64,000 nucleotides of DNA from Thiohalocapsa sp. ML1 (GTDB lineage Bacteria > Pseudomonadota > Gammaproteobacteria > Chromatiales > Chromatiaceae). Numbering within the stretch: position 1 is the stretch's first letter; each line of letters starts with the position of its first letter. Of the stretch, positions 35,772 through 43,210 are shown piece by piece. The position numbers were made by a program, and so were the translations under genes. The notes below the pieces were generated by a model that worked only from the letters and a program-made list of their open reading frames with translations, searched no databases and was not told the DNA's origin. The stretch spans positions 1-64,000 of the forward strand of contig NZ_JABX01000037.1 in assembly GCF_001469165.1 (NCBI RefSeq), read 5' to 3'.

Positions 35772-36527
35772 GTGGATTGCCCGAAGTGCGGCGCACCAGG
35801 CCAGGCCGGGCGGTCCATCTGCGGTGCCTGCGGTGTCGTGTTCGAGAAATACTGGAAATACCACCCGCGGCCGGACGGCACGCCGCCGCCGGAGCCCGTA
35901 CTGCGGGAGCCGGCGCGGGCGGCGCCGATGCTTCGGCACGCGCGCACCGGCCTCCTGGCGCTCCTACTGCCGGAGCCGGACGCGGACCCGGCGACGGGCT
36001 GGGCGCGGGCGGCGCTGCTGGTGCTGCTGGTGGTCTGGGGGCTGTGGTTCATCACCTCGTCGGTGGCGAGCAACGCGGCGGGGCAGTCGTTTCTGCACCT
36101 GGTGAACCTGCCGTTCCACGAGGCCGGGCATGTCTTTTTCGGCATCTTCGGCCAGTTCATCGGCTCCCTGGGCGGCACGCTCGGGCAACTCCTGATGCCG
36201 CTCATTGCCATGCTGGTGCTGCTCTTGCAGACCCGCGACCCGTTCGGCGCGTCCGTGGCGCTGTGGTGGTTCGGCCAGAACTTCATCGACATCGCGCCCT
36301 ACATCAACGATGCCCGCGCCGGGCAACTGCCGCTGCTCGGCGGCAACTTCGGCCATTCCGCGCCCTACGGCTTCCACGACTGGGAGTACCTGCTGACCGA
36401 GACGGGTCTGATCCGCATGGACCAGCAGATTGCGCAGGCGAGCCATCTGCTCGGCAGCCTGATCATGTTGCTCGCGCTGGCTTGGGGGGCGGTGCTGGTC
36501 TATCGGCAGCTCATGGCGGTGCGATGA
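35772..36527 (+). CDS. Zinc-ribbon membrane protein with M50-like metalloprotease motif
   Basis: 251 residues from a GTG at 35772. The first 25 residues form a zinc ribbon (CPKC-x13-CGAC). After a linker come four to five membrane segments; the second carries FHEAGHVFFGIFGQFIGS with the HExxH motif of site-2 proteases, and WWFGQNFIDIAPYINDAR may supply the third metal ligand (Asp). It may cut membrane substrates such as anti-sigma factors. Starting 12 bp after hldE, it probably belongs to the same operon. The substrate is unknown. Confidence 0.65.
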   Translation: MDCPKCGAPGQAGRSICGACGVVFEKYWKYHPRPDGTPPPEPVLREPARAAPMLRHARTGLLALLLPEPDADPATGWARAALLVLLVVWGLWFITSSVASNAAGQSFLHLVNLPFHEAGHVFFGIFGQFIGSLGGTLGQLLMPLIAMLVLLLQTRDPFGASVALWWFGQNFIDIAPYINDARAGQLPLLGGNFGHSAPYGFHDWEYLLTETGLIRMDQQIAQASHLLGSLIMLLALAWGAVLVYRQLMAVR

Positions 36528-36625
36528 GCGACGCTCCGTCGTTGTCGTTGTCGTTGTCGTAATCGATCGTCGCGCGATCACGACCACGAGCAGCGTCTCC
36601 CCGCAAGCTTCGGTTCAAGCTCCGC

Positions 36626-37210
36626 TCAGGGATCACCCGGCCAATGATCCAGGTCGAGCAGCGTCTCGATGCCGTAAGGGCACTCGGCAGGGAAGGTCGC
36701 CTCGGGCAGACCGGTTTCGTTGGCGGCGTTGAAGACTGCGTCCGAGTGCAGTTCCGCGACGATATCGGCAAGCCGCCTGCGCAAGCTTGGGCTTTCGTCG
36801 AGGCGGTGGTGGATTGAACGCCGCGCGTTGTAGGTCGAGCCGCGCCAACTGCTGCTTCGGTGGTCCGTCCGGTACTCCCACTTGAGCAGGTGGGTGATCA
36901 GTACCCGCAGATGACGACGTAACGCCCGGGCTTCGCTGCGCGCCATACCCTCCAATTCCTCGGCAATGTTGTCCGTGTCCAACGCGTCCAATCGGCCCGT
37001 GCGCAGGAGCGCAGCGTTCTCAAGGAGCCAATCGACGTAGTCGATCTCGTACAGCGCGGACAGCCGTTCGGCGTTGGCCGGGGCCTCGTGCCGGGGCTCG
37101 GGCTTGGCAACAGCGGACCTGGCGGCATCGCCTCGTGTTGCGGAAGTGGTCCCGATTATGGCAAGCGTCAGCCGCGCCCGGCCGCATAGCGCGCGCGCTC
37201 GGCCATGCAA
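36626..37210 (-). CDS. DUF29-domain protein
   Basis: Up to 194 residues. The region from ALYEIDYVDWLLENAALLRTGRLDALDTDNIAEELEGM to the C-terminus (FPAECPYGIETLLDLDHWPG) is a full DUF29 domain, a family of unknown function common in cyanobacteria and purple bacteria. The start is doubtful: the frame opens with a TTG at 37210 and has no later ATG or GTG before the domain, so the first 45 residues are either real or translation starts at a CTG. It overlaps the upstream YkgJ gene by 43 bp. Confidence 0.75.
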   Translation of the reverse strand: MHGRARALCGRARLTLAIIGTTSATRGDAARSAVAKPEPRHEAPANAERLSALYEIDYVDWLLENAALLRTGRLDALDTDNIAEELEGMARSEARALRRHLRVLITHLLKWEYRTDHRSSSWRGSTYNARRSIHHRLDESPSLRRRLADIVAELHSDAVFNAANETGLPEATFPAECPYGIETLLDLDHWPGDP

Positions 37211-37449
37211 TCCGACCCGCCCATGTCGAATTCGCGGCAGGGCAGGGGCCGCAGCGCGTAGATGCCGCAGTGCATCGCGCTACGGTCGAGCGCCGCGCAC
37301 CAGCCGTCGTCGAGCCGGCGCATGACGAGATAGCCCTCGGCGTCCGTGTCCGTCAGGTGCTCGGGGATGTCATAGTCGCCGATGCAGAGCACCTCGAGCC
37401 GGCAGCAGGCGGCGGGGCAGGTGGTGCAGGTCACGTCTTGGGCGTTCAT
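37168..37449 (-). CDS. YkgJ-family cysteine-cluster protein
   Basis: 93 residues with the zinc/iron-chelating CxxCxxxCC cluster: CTTCPAACCRLEV near the N-terminus, further cysteines in GWCAALD and MHCGIYALRPLPCREF, and a final GSDCMAERAR. Family members are presumed Fe-S or Zn binding and of unknown role. The start is the ATG at 37449. It reads into the DUF29 gene on the same strand. Confidence 0.85.
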   Translation of the reverse strand: MNAQDVTCTTCPAACCRLEVLCIGDYDIPEHLTDTDAEGYLVMRRLDDGWCAALDRSAMHCGIYALRPLPCREFDMGGSDCMAERARYAAGRG

Positions 37450-37486
37450 TCTCGACTAACGGCCCGTCCGGGAAATCGATCGCATT

Positions 37487-37909
37487 TCACGCGAACGGTT
37501 TCTCAAAATCAGGCGCCGGCCGCATCATCCCCAATAGCCCTCGAATGAGTTTCCTTACGCGCTCGGACTGCAGCCGCTCTCCTACGGCTTCCTTGAACTC
37601 CGTAATATCGCTACATTCGGTTGCTGGCCAGTCAGGGGAATCGTTTATCGTCGCAGGAAACGAATCGATTCCGTGGGTTACGGAAAGTATCTGCTGCGTG
37701 TAATTATCGAGGCTGGGCGCGACTATCGATAACGAAACTATGAAGCGGCCTTCTCGGGTCTTCATCTGGACTATTCCATAGAGCAAGCCTTTTGTGTTCC
37801 TCTTCAGCGCCAGGGCCTGTTCCTCCAAAACGAACTTGACCGAGTCGATCTCGGAAACCTCCGGAATTTCACCCCAAAGGCTGTCAGGAGCATGGGCGGA
37901 TACGTTCAT
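37487..37909 (-). CDS. Hypothetical protein of lower GC content
   Basis: 140 residues, soluble, no recognised domain. Its GC content is visibly lower than that of the neighbours (near half rather than two thirds), suggesting recent acquisition. It occupies the place immediately downstream of the V-ATPase subunit B gene where subunit D is normally encoded, but it has no long coiled-coil helices and is not D. ATATCGAG precedes the ATG at 37909; several longer starts are possible. Confidence 0.6.
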   Translation of the reverse strand: MNVSAHAPDSLWGEIPEVSEIDSVKFVLEEQALALKRNTKGLLYGIVQMKTREGRFIVSLSIVAPSLDNYTQQILSVTHGIDSFPATINDSPDWPATECSDITEFKEAVGERLQSERVRKLIRGLLGMMRPAPDFEKPFA

Positions 37910-38104
37910 CTCGATATCCTCTTGGCTAGAGGCTAACGGCCATGGCGACCAGCGCCACCCCGCAGGATGAAAGGCGCCGCTCGCCATGGTCGTTGCCCTC
38001 ACCCCGGCACTCTCCCAGAGGGAGAGGGAGATTAAGGAACGCGCCGCGCGCGACTTTCATGGTAAAGAAAAGGGGTAGCGCGCGACTCTGCCCGAGATCC
38101 GCGC

Positions 38105-39484
38105 CTACTCTGTTGCTCGATAGTACTTTGCCAGCTCCGTCTCCGACATGCGGGTCAGCATGTCCCGCGGGAAGGCGCTCATGAGCTCCCAGGCCAGGTT
38201 CAGCGTGGCGTCGATGCTGCGGTCCTCGGCCTCGTCCTGGGCGACGAAGCGCTTGTCGAAGTCGTCCGCAAACTTGAGGTAGCGCCGGTCGCGCTCGGAC
38301 AGCTCATCGGCGCCGATGATGCTGGCGAGGTTGCGCGTCTCCAGCGCGCGGGCGTACAGGGCATAGAGCTGGGCGGCGACGTGCGGGTGGTCCTCGCGGG
38401 TGTCGTCCTTGCCGATGCCGTCCTTCATCAGCCTTGAGAGACTGGGCGAGATGTGCACGGGCGGGTAGATGCCCTGGTTGTTCAGCTCCCGCGAGAGCAC
38501 GATCTGGCCCTCGGTGATGTAGCCCGTGAGGTCCGGAATCGGGTGGGTGATGTCGTCGGACGGCATGGACACCACCGGCATCATGGTGATCGACCCATGA
38601 CGCTCGTGGATGCGCCCGCAGCGTTCGTAGATCTCGGCCAAGTCGGAGTAGAGATAACCCGGATAACCCTTGCGTGCCGGCACGTCGCCCTTGGCCGTGG
38701 CCACCTCGCGCAGCGCCTCGGCGTAGTAGGTCATGTCCGTCATGACCACGAGCACATGGCGGTCCAAGTCGTAGGCCAGGTACTCGGCGGCGGTCAGTGC
38801 CGTGCGCGGCAGGGTCAGACGCTCCACCGGCGGGTCGTCGGCAAGGTTCACGAACATGACCACGTTGCGCAGCACGCCGGAGCTGGCGAATTCATCGCGA
38901 AAGAACTTCGCGTCCGCGTAGGACACGCCCATGGCCGCGAAGACGATGGAGAAGCTCGTGTCCTCGTCCTTGAGCTTGGCCTGGCGCACGATCTGCGCGG
39001 CGAGCCGGTTATGGGGCAGGCCGGAGCCGGTAAAGATCGGCAGCTTCTGCCCGCGCACCAGGCTGTTCAGCCCGTCGATGGTAGAGATGCCGGTCTGGAT
39101 GAACTCTCGCGGATAGGTGCGTGCGGCGGGATTGATGGCGGCGCCGCTCACGGGTCGGCGGGTGTTGGACAGCACCGGCGGCCGACCGTCCCGGGGCTCG
39201 CCCAAGCCGTTGAACTCGCGGCCTAAGATCTCGGGCGACAGCGCGATCTCCACGGGCTCGTCCAGGAAGCGCACCCAGATATCGTTCAGGTCCAAGTCGT
39301 CGGTGCCCTCGAACACCAGGATCAGCACCTCGTCGTCCGCCGCCCGAATCACCTGCCCGTCGCGGGTCTCGGCGCGGCTGTCGGTGATGCGCACGCGGTC
39401 GCCGAAGGCGATGCCGGGGGTGTGCTTGACCGAGATAAGTCCGCCGCGGGCCTCGCTGGCGGTTCGGTATTCTTTGATGCTCAT
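38105..39484 (-). CDS. atpB: V-type ATP synthase subunit B (operon 1)
   Basis: 459 residues, normal length. It carries the non-catalytic nucleotide-site sequence FTGSGLPHNRLAAQIVRQAK (about 151-170, no P-loop lysine), VFAAMGVSYADAKFF, DMTYYAEALREV and MPSDDITHPIPDLTGYITEGQI. It pairs with subunit A to form the A3B3 head and supplies the arginine finger. It is the last gene of operon 1; a subunit D gene does not follow. It is the only B gene in the window, so a second A (at 52145) has no partner of its own. Confidence 0.95.
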   Translation of the reverse strand: MSIKEYRTASEARGGLISVKHTPGIAFGDRVRITDSRAETRDGQVIRAADDEVLILVFEGTDDLDLNDIWVRFLDEPVEIALSPEILGREFNGLGEPRDGRPPVLSNTRRPVSGAAINPAARTYPREFIQTGISTIDGLNSLVRGQKLPIFTGSGLPHNRLAAQIVRQAKLKDEDTSFSIVFAAMGVSYADAKFFRDEFASSGVLRNVVMFVNLADDPPVERLTLPRTALTAAEYLAYDLDRHVLVVMTDMTYYAEALREVATAKGDVPARKGYPGYLYSDLAEIYERCGRIHERHGSITMMPVVSMPSDDITHPIPDLTGYITEGQIVLSRELNNQGIYPPVHISPSLSRLMKDGIGKDDTREDHPHVAAQLYALYARALETRNLASIIGADELSERDRRYLKFADDFDKRFVAQDEAEDRSIDATLNLAWELMSAFPRDMLTRMSETELAKYYRATE

Positions 39485-39626
39485 GGGCGGAAGTTCCGAG
39501 TGGAAAGGAGCACGTATTGCGGGGCAGCCGGAGAGCGCTCAGCCTGGGGCTCGCGGCAGCGCGGAACGACGACGTTCCCGCGCCTTTGTCGGCCCTTGGC
39601 CCTCGGCCCGCTCTTCATCCGGTCGT

Positions 39627-41417
39627 CTAGTCGGTCGTCTGCTTCGCGTATTCGATGCGGATGCCCTCAAACGCCTGCTCCACCTCGCGCGCAAAGGCGC
39701 GGATGCTGTCCACCTGGTCGCTGTTGTACATGGACTTGCAGCGGCGGACCTTGGCGAGCTGCGGCATCTCGGCGAGCTCTGCGACGGGCACGCCGAGCTC
39801 GATGAGCGCCATGCCCTTGTCGTAGATCGACAGGGTCAGGTCCAGCAGCGCGAACTGCTTTTCGGGCGAGCAGAAGGTGTCCACCTCATCGAGCGCGCTT
39901 TGCTGCAGCACGCCTTCCTTCACCAGGGAGGCGCCTTCGAGCTGCCAGCGCTGGGCATCGGACAGCGCCTCCGGGCCCACCAGATTGACGATGCGCGAGA
40001 GCTCGGCGTCGCGGGCGAGCAGTGCTAGCGCCTCGGTACGGCGCTGCTCCCAGCGCCGGTCGACCTCCTCGTGCCACCACTGCGCGGCGGTATGCACGTG
40101 GGCCGAGAAGCTCGTGACCCAATCGATGCTCGGGTAGTGGCGGGCGTCGGCCAGCTCCTTCGACAGCGCCCAGAAGGTCTCGATGATGTCCTTCGTGTGG
40201 CTGGTCACGGGCTCCGAGAAGTCCCCGCCCGGCGGCGACACGGCGCCGATCAAGGTGACCGACCCCGAGCCCGCGTCGTAGGTCTCGACCCGCCCGGCGC
40301 GCTCGTAAACGGCGGCGAGCCGCGAGGACAGATAGGCCGGGTAGCCTTCCTCCACCGGCATCTGCCCGAGCCGCCCGGACACCTCGCGCAGCGCCTCCGC
40401 CCAGCGGCTGGTGGAATCCGCCAGCATGACGACGTCGTAGCCCATGTCGCGGTAGTACTCGGCGACGGTGAGGCCGACATACACCGACGCCTCGCGCGCT
40501 ACCACCGGCATGTTGGAGGTGTTGGCCACCAGCAGCGTGCGCTCCATGAGCTTGCGCCCGGAGTAGGGGTCTTCGAGCTTCGGGAAGCTCTCCAGCACGT
40601 CCACCAGCTCGTTGCCGCGCTCACCGCAGCCGACATAGATGACGATGTCGGCGTTGGACCAGCGCGCGATCTGCTGCTGCACCACGGTCTTGCCGGCACC
40701 GAAGGGGCCGGGCACGGCGCCCTTGCCGCCCTTGAGCTGCGGGAAGAAGGTATCGATGACGCGCTGGCCCGTGATCAGCGGCGAGACGCCGTCGTCGCGT
40801 CTTCGATAGGGCCTTGGTCGGCGCACCGGCCAGCGGTGGTACAGGGCGAGCCGATGGCTGGTGCCCTTGGCATCGCGCACATGCGCGATGGTGGATTCGA
40901 TGTCGTATTCGCCGGCCGGCGCGACCTCCTCCAACTCCCCCGCCATGCCCGGCGGCACCAGGATCTTGTGCAGCACCGTGGCGGTCTCCTGCACGGTGCC
41001 GAGCACGCTGCCGGGACCGACCTGCTGGCCGGGCTCCAGCGCGCGGTTCGGCTCGAACTCCCACTGCCGGGCGCGGTCCAGCGCCGGCACGTCGATGCCG
41101 CGCGCGATGTAGTCGCCGGACTGGAGCGCGATCTTCGACAGCGGCCGCTGCACGCCGTCGAAGATGCCGCCCATGAGCCCGGGGCCGAGCTCTACGGACA
41201 AGGGCCAGCCCAGGCCGACGGCGGGCTCGCCCGGGCGCACGCCGTCGGTGGCCTCGTAGGTCTGCACCACGGCCTGGCGGCCGGACAGCGAGATGACCTC
41301 GCCGACCAGGCCGATCTCGCCGATGCGCACCTGCTCGCCGCTGCGGATGCCGGGGAGGTCGATGGTGACGATGGGGCCGTTGATGTCGCGAACGACGCCG
41401 AGGCGGTCTTTACTCAT
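39627..41417 (-). CDS. atpA: V-type ATP synthase subunit A (operon 1)
   Basis: 596 residues, full length with the A-specific insert. The P-loop is GPFGAGKTVVQQQIARW (about 228-244), followed by YVGCGERGNELVDVL and LADSTSRWAEALREVSGRLGQMP. This is the catalytic subunit that hydrolyses or makes ATP at the A-B interface. It is followed by subunit B after a 142-bp gap containing a GGCCCTT/GGCCCTC run, and preceded by subunit E after an ACTTCAA heptamer array. Start ATG at 41417. Confidence 0.95.
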   Translation of the reverse strand: MSKDRLGVVRDINGPIVTIDLPGIRSGEQVRIGEIGLVGEVISLSGRQAVVQTYEATDGVRPGEPAVGLGWPLSVELGPGLMGGIFDGVQRPLSKIALQSGDYIARGIDVPALDRARQWEFEPNRALEPGQQVGPGSVLGTVQETATVLHKILVPPGMAGELEEVAPAGEYDIESTIAHVRDAKGTSHRLALYHRWPVRRPRPYRRRDDGVSPLITGQRVIDTFFPQLKGGKGAVPGPFGAGKTVVQQQIARWSNADIVIYVGCGERGNELVDVLESFPKLEDPYSGRKLMERTLLVANTSNMPVVAREASVYVGLTVAEYYRDMGYDVVMLADSTSRWAEALREVSGRLGQMPVEEGYPAYLSSRLAAVYERAGRVETYDAGSGSVTLIGAVSPPGGDFSEPVTSHTKDIIETFWALSKELADARHYPSIDWVTSFSAHVHTAAQWWHEEVDRRWEQRRTEALALLARDAELSRIVNLVGPEALSDAQRWQLEGASLVKEGVLQQSALDEVDTFCSPEKQFALLDLTLSIYDKGMALIELGVPVAELAEMPQLAKVRRCKSMYNSDQVDSIRAFAREVEQAFEGIRIEYAKQTTD

Positions 41418-41453
41418 GGTTGCCGGTAACCTGAATCGAGGGCCGAGGGCTGC

Positions 41454-41503
41454 ACTTCAAACTTCAAACTTCAAACTTCACATTTTCGCACTTCAAACTT
41501 CAG
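41454..41503. repeat. ACTTCAA heptamer array
   Basis: Units at 41454-41460, 41461-41467, 41468-41474 and 41475-41481 (last base changed), an 8-bp break, then 41490-41496 and 41497-41503. The last unit overlaps the stop codon of subunit E. Confidence 0.9.
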
Positions 41504-42144
41504 CCGCTGAACACGCTGCCGGTCTCGAACCCATTCGGCACCAGCCGCTCCAGAATCGCCTGCTGAATGCGCAGCCTAAGCCGCGCCATGCGGCCCTCGA
41601 AGGTGTTGTCGACGCGGATACGACCGTCGTCGCTGGTGACCAGCACACCGGCCACCGCGTCGATGGGCGTCTCGGCCAGCGTCGCCTGTTTGTGCGCAGG
41701 CAGTGCGGCGCCGACGTCGCTCCAGTGCGCGTGCAGCAGCTTGGCGTCCCTGGCGTTGGCGGATACGGATAAGCTCGGGTGCTCGATGGTCTCCGCGGCG
41801 GTGGCGATGAAGCCGGTCAGCGTCTTGAGGTACGCCGGCTCGTCTTCGCAGTGCGCGCGCATGCGCTCGGCGAGCCGGTGCTCGACGTCGCGCACCAGAT
41901 TCCAGCGTACCCGGTCGAGGTGGCTTTGGAGCTTCAGCTCCTCCGCCTGTACCTGCTGGCGATAGGTGCGCTCGCCGAGCGCCTTGGCGATGGCCTCCTC
42001 GCGCTGCTCGCGCAGCCGGAGCTTGTCCGCCGCGTCGCGCAGGATCTGGTCCCGGGCGCGGTTCGCGCGCTCGCGGTACTCGTTCGCCAGACGCTCGGCG
42101 CGGGCGAGGATCGCCTCTTCGAGCTCGTGTGCTTGGGTAACCAT
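41500..42144 (-). CDS. atpE: V-type ATP synthase subunit E (operon 1)
   Basis: 214 residues: an N-terminal helix of about 110 residues rich in E, R and A (peripheral stalk), then a globular C-terminal half ending in LVTSDDGRIRVDNTFEGRMARLRLRIQQAILERL, the classic subunit E ending. It forms the peripheral stalk with the small subunit. Its stop codon lies within an ACTTCAA heptamer. No clear Shine-Dalgarno site precedes the ATG at 42144, where a GGGGCTA array sits instead. Confidence 0.9.
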   Translation of the reverse strand: MVTQAHELEEAILARAERLANEYRERANRARDQILRDAADKLRLREQREEAIAKALGERTYRQQVQAEELKLQSHLDRVRWNLVRDVEHRLAERMRAHCEDEPAYLKTLTGFIATAAETIEHPSLSVSANARDAKLLHAHWSDVGAALPAHKQATLAETPIDAVAGVLVTSDDGRIRVDNTFEGRMARLRLRIQQAILERLVPNGFETGSVFSG

Positions 42145-42151
42145 GAGTTCA

Positions 42152-42186
42152 GGGGCTAGGGGCTAGGGGCTAGGGGCTAGGGGCTG
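42152..42186. repeat. GGGGCTA heptamer array
   Basis: Four perfect GGGGCTA units (42152-42179) and one GGGGCTG. The array fills the gap between subunits E and F and contains the stop codon of F. Confidence 0.95.
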
Positions 42187-42560
42187 GGTTTCAGCAGATT
42201 GCTGGAACCGAACATGGCGGAGAGACGCTCGGCGACCTCGCTTTCGAGCTCCACCGGGCCTGCCAGCGGGGGTACCGAGACGACGACGATGCGCCCGCCT
42301 TCGCGCCGCACCCGGGCCAGGTTGGCCGCCCCGGAGCGCATGACCGCCTCATCCACGATGACGAAGGCCTTCTCGCGGGACTTGCGCAGCGCCCGGAAGA
42401 CGACGTCCACCGCTTCCGCGCTTGGGTCCGGATGCGTCTCGAACCCGATGAGCCGAAACCCGTCGGCGAGGCTCGCGGCGCCGAGGAACAGCATCCGCGT
42501 TACGCTCGGCGCGTCGGCGGCGGCTGCCACCGCGGCGCGCTCGGCGGCTGGGTCTGCCAT
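42177..42560 (-). CDS. atpF: V-type ATP synthase subunit F (operon 1)
   Basis: 127 residues. A Rossmann-like small domain: MLFLGAASLADGFRLIGFETHPD, then VDVVFRALRKSREKAFVIVDEAVM and a basic GRIVVVSVPPL strand, as in subunit F, a central-stalk component beside D. Its last residues KPSP and stop are formed by the GGGGCTA array. GGAGG lies 10 nt before the ATG at 42560. Confidence 0.85.
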   Translation of the reverse strand: MADPAAERAAVAAAADAPSVTRMLFLGAASLADGFRLIGFETHPDPSAEAVDVVFRALRKSREKAFVIVDEAVMRSGAANLARVRREGGRIVVVSVPPLAGPVELESEVAERLSAMFGSSNLLKPSP

Positions 42561-42604
42561 GGGGCGATGCCTCCGGTTCGGGTCGTCTCAGGCCGCGGCT
42601 CGGA

Positions 42605-43051
42605 TTAGATCCGGTTCAGCAGCAGGATGGAGACGACCAGGCCGTAGATGGCGATACCCTCGGCGAGCCCAAGGTAAATCAAGGTGCGGCCGAGGGTTTC
42701 GGGCTTCTCGGTGATGGCGGCAAGCGACGCGGCACCGATCGGGCCCACCGCGATGCCGGCGCCGATGGTGGAGAGCGCGGTCGGGATGCCGGCACCGAGG
42801 ATTGCAAGCCCCATGCCGGTGGTGATTTCGGTGACCTCAACGATCTCCATGGTCTCTTCGGCAAAGGCCTCGTTGATGCCGAGCATGAGCAGGCCGAGCT
42901 GCGCGCCGACGAACACCAGGAGCTGTGTGCCCATCGCCGGCGCGCTCCAGCGCGGCAGCCGGAGCGTCGCGGCGGGCCTAAGCTCCAGGTACAGGCCGGT
43001 GGCGATCAGACCGACAATGGCGAAGGACATCAGGGCGACAAGCCAGTACAT
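42605..43051 (-). CDS. atpK: V-type ATP synthase subunit K (c-ring proteolipid, operon 1)
   Basis: 148 residues and four hydrophobic stretches. The last pair is a typical proteolipid hairpin (LAILGAGIPTALSTIGAGIAVGPIG, loop TEKPE, then LGLAEGIAIYGLVVSILLLN), with the ion-binding glutamate in AEGIAIYG. The first pair is weaker and lacks a second carboxylate. The coupling ion cannot be settled by eye. GGAG lies close before the ATG at 43051. Confidence 0.9.
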   Translation of the reverse strand: MYWLVALMSFAIVGLIATGLYLELRPAATLRLPRWSAPAMGTQLLVFVGAQLGLLMLGINEAFAEETMEIVEVTEITTGMGLAILGAGIPTALSTIGAGIAVGPIGAASLAAITEKPETLGRTLIYLGLAEGIAIYGLVVSILLLNRI

Positions 43052-43122
43052 GCTTCAGGTCTCCAAAATTCTGAACGGAGGGAATTGCCTTCTTGGGGCT
43101 AAACGGAGGTATCGCTTTCTGA

Positions 43123-43157
43123 GGGCTGAGGGCTGAGGGCTGAGGGCCGAGGGCTGA
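43123..43157. repeat. GGGCTGA heptamer array
   Basis: Five units, four GGGCTGA and one GGGCCGA, in the gap between subunit K and subunit I, followed by degenerate GGGCCAA/GGGCCGA units to 43197. Confidence 0.95.
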
Positions 43158-43210
43158 GGCCAAATGCCGAGGGCCAAGGAGCCGGGATCGAGGGCCGATG
43201 ATCGGGGTCA

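Noticed and set aside
41454-43157. Heptamer arrays considered as CRISPR
   Set aside because: Units are 7 bp and contiguous with no spacers; no cas gene is present.
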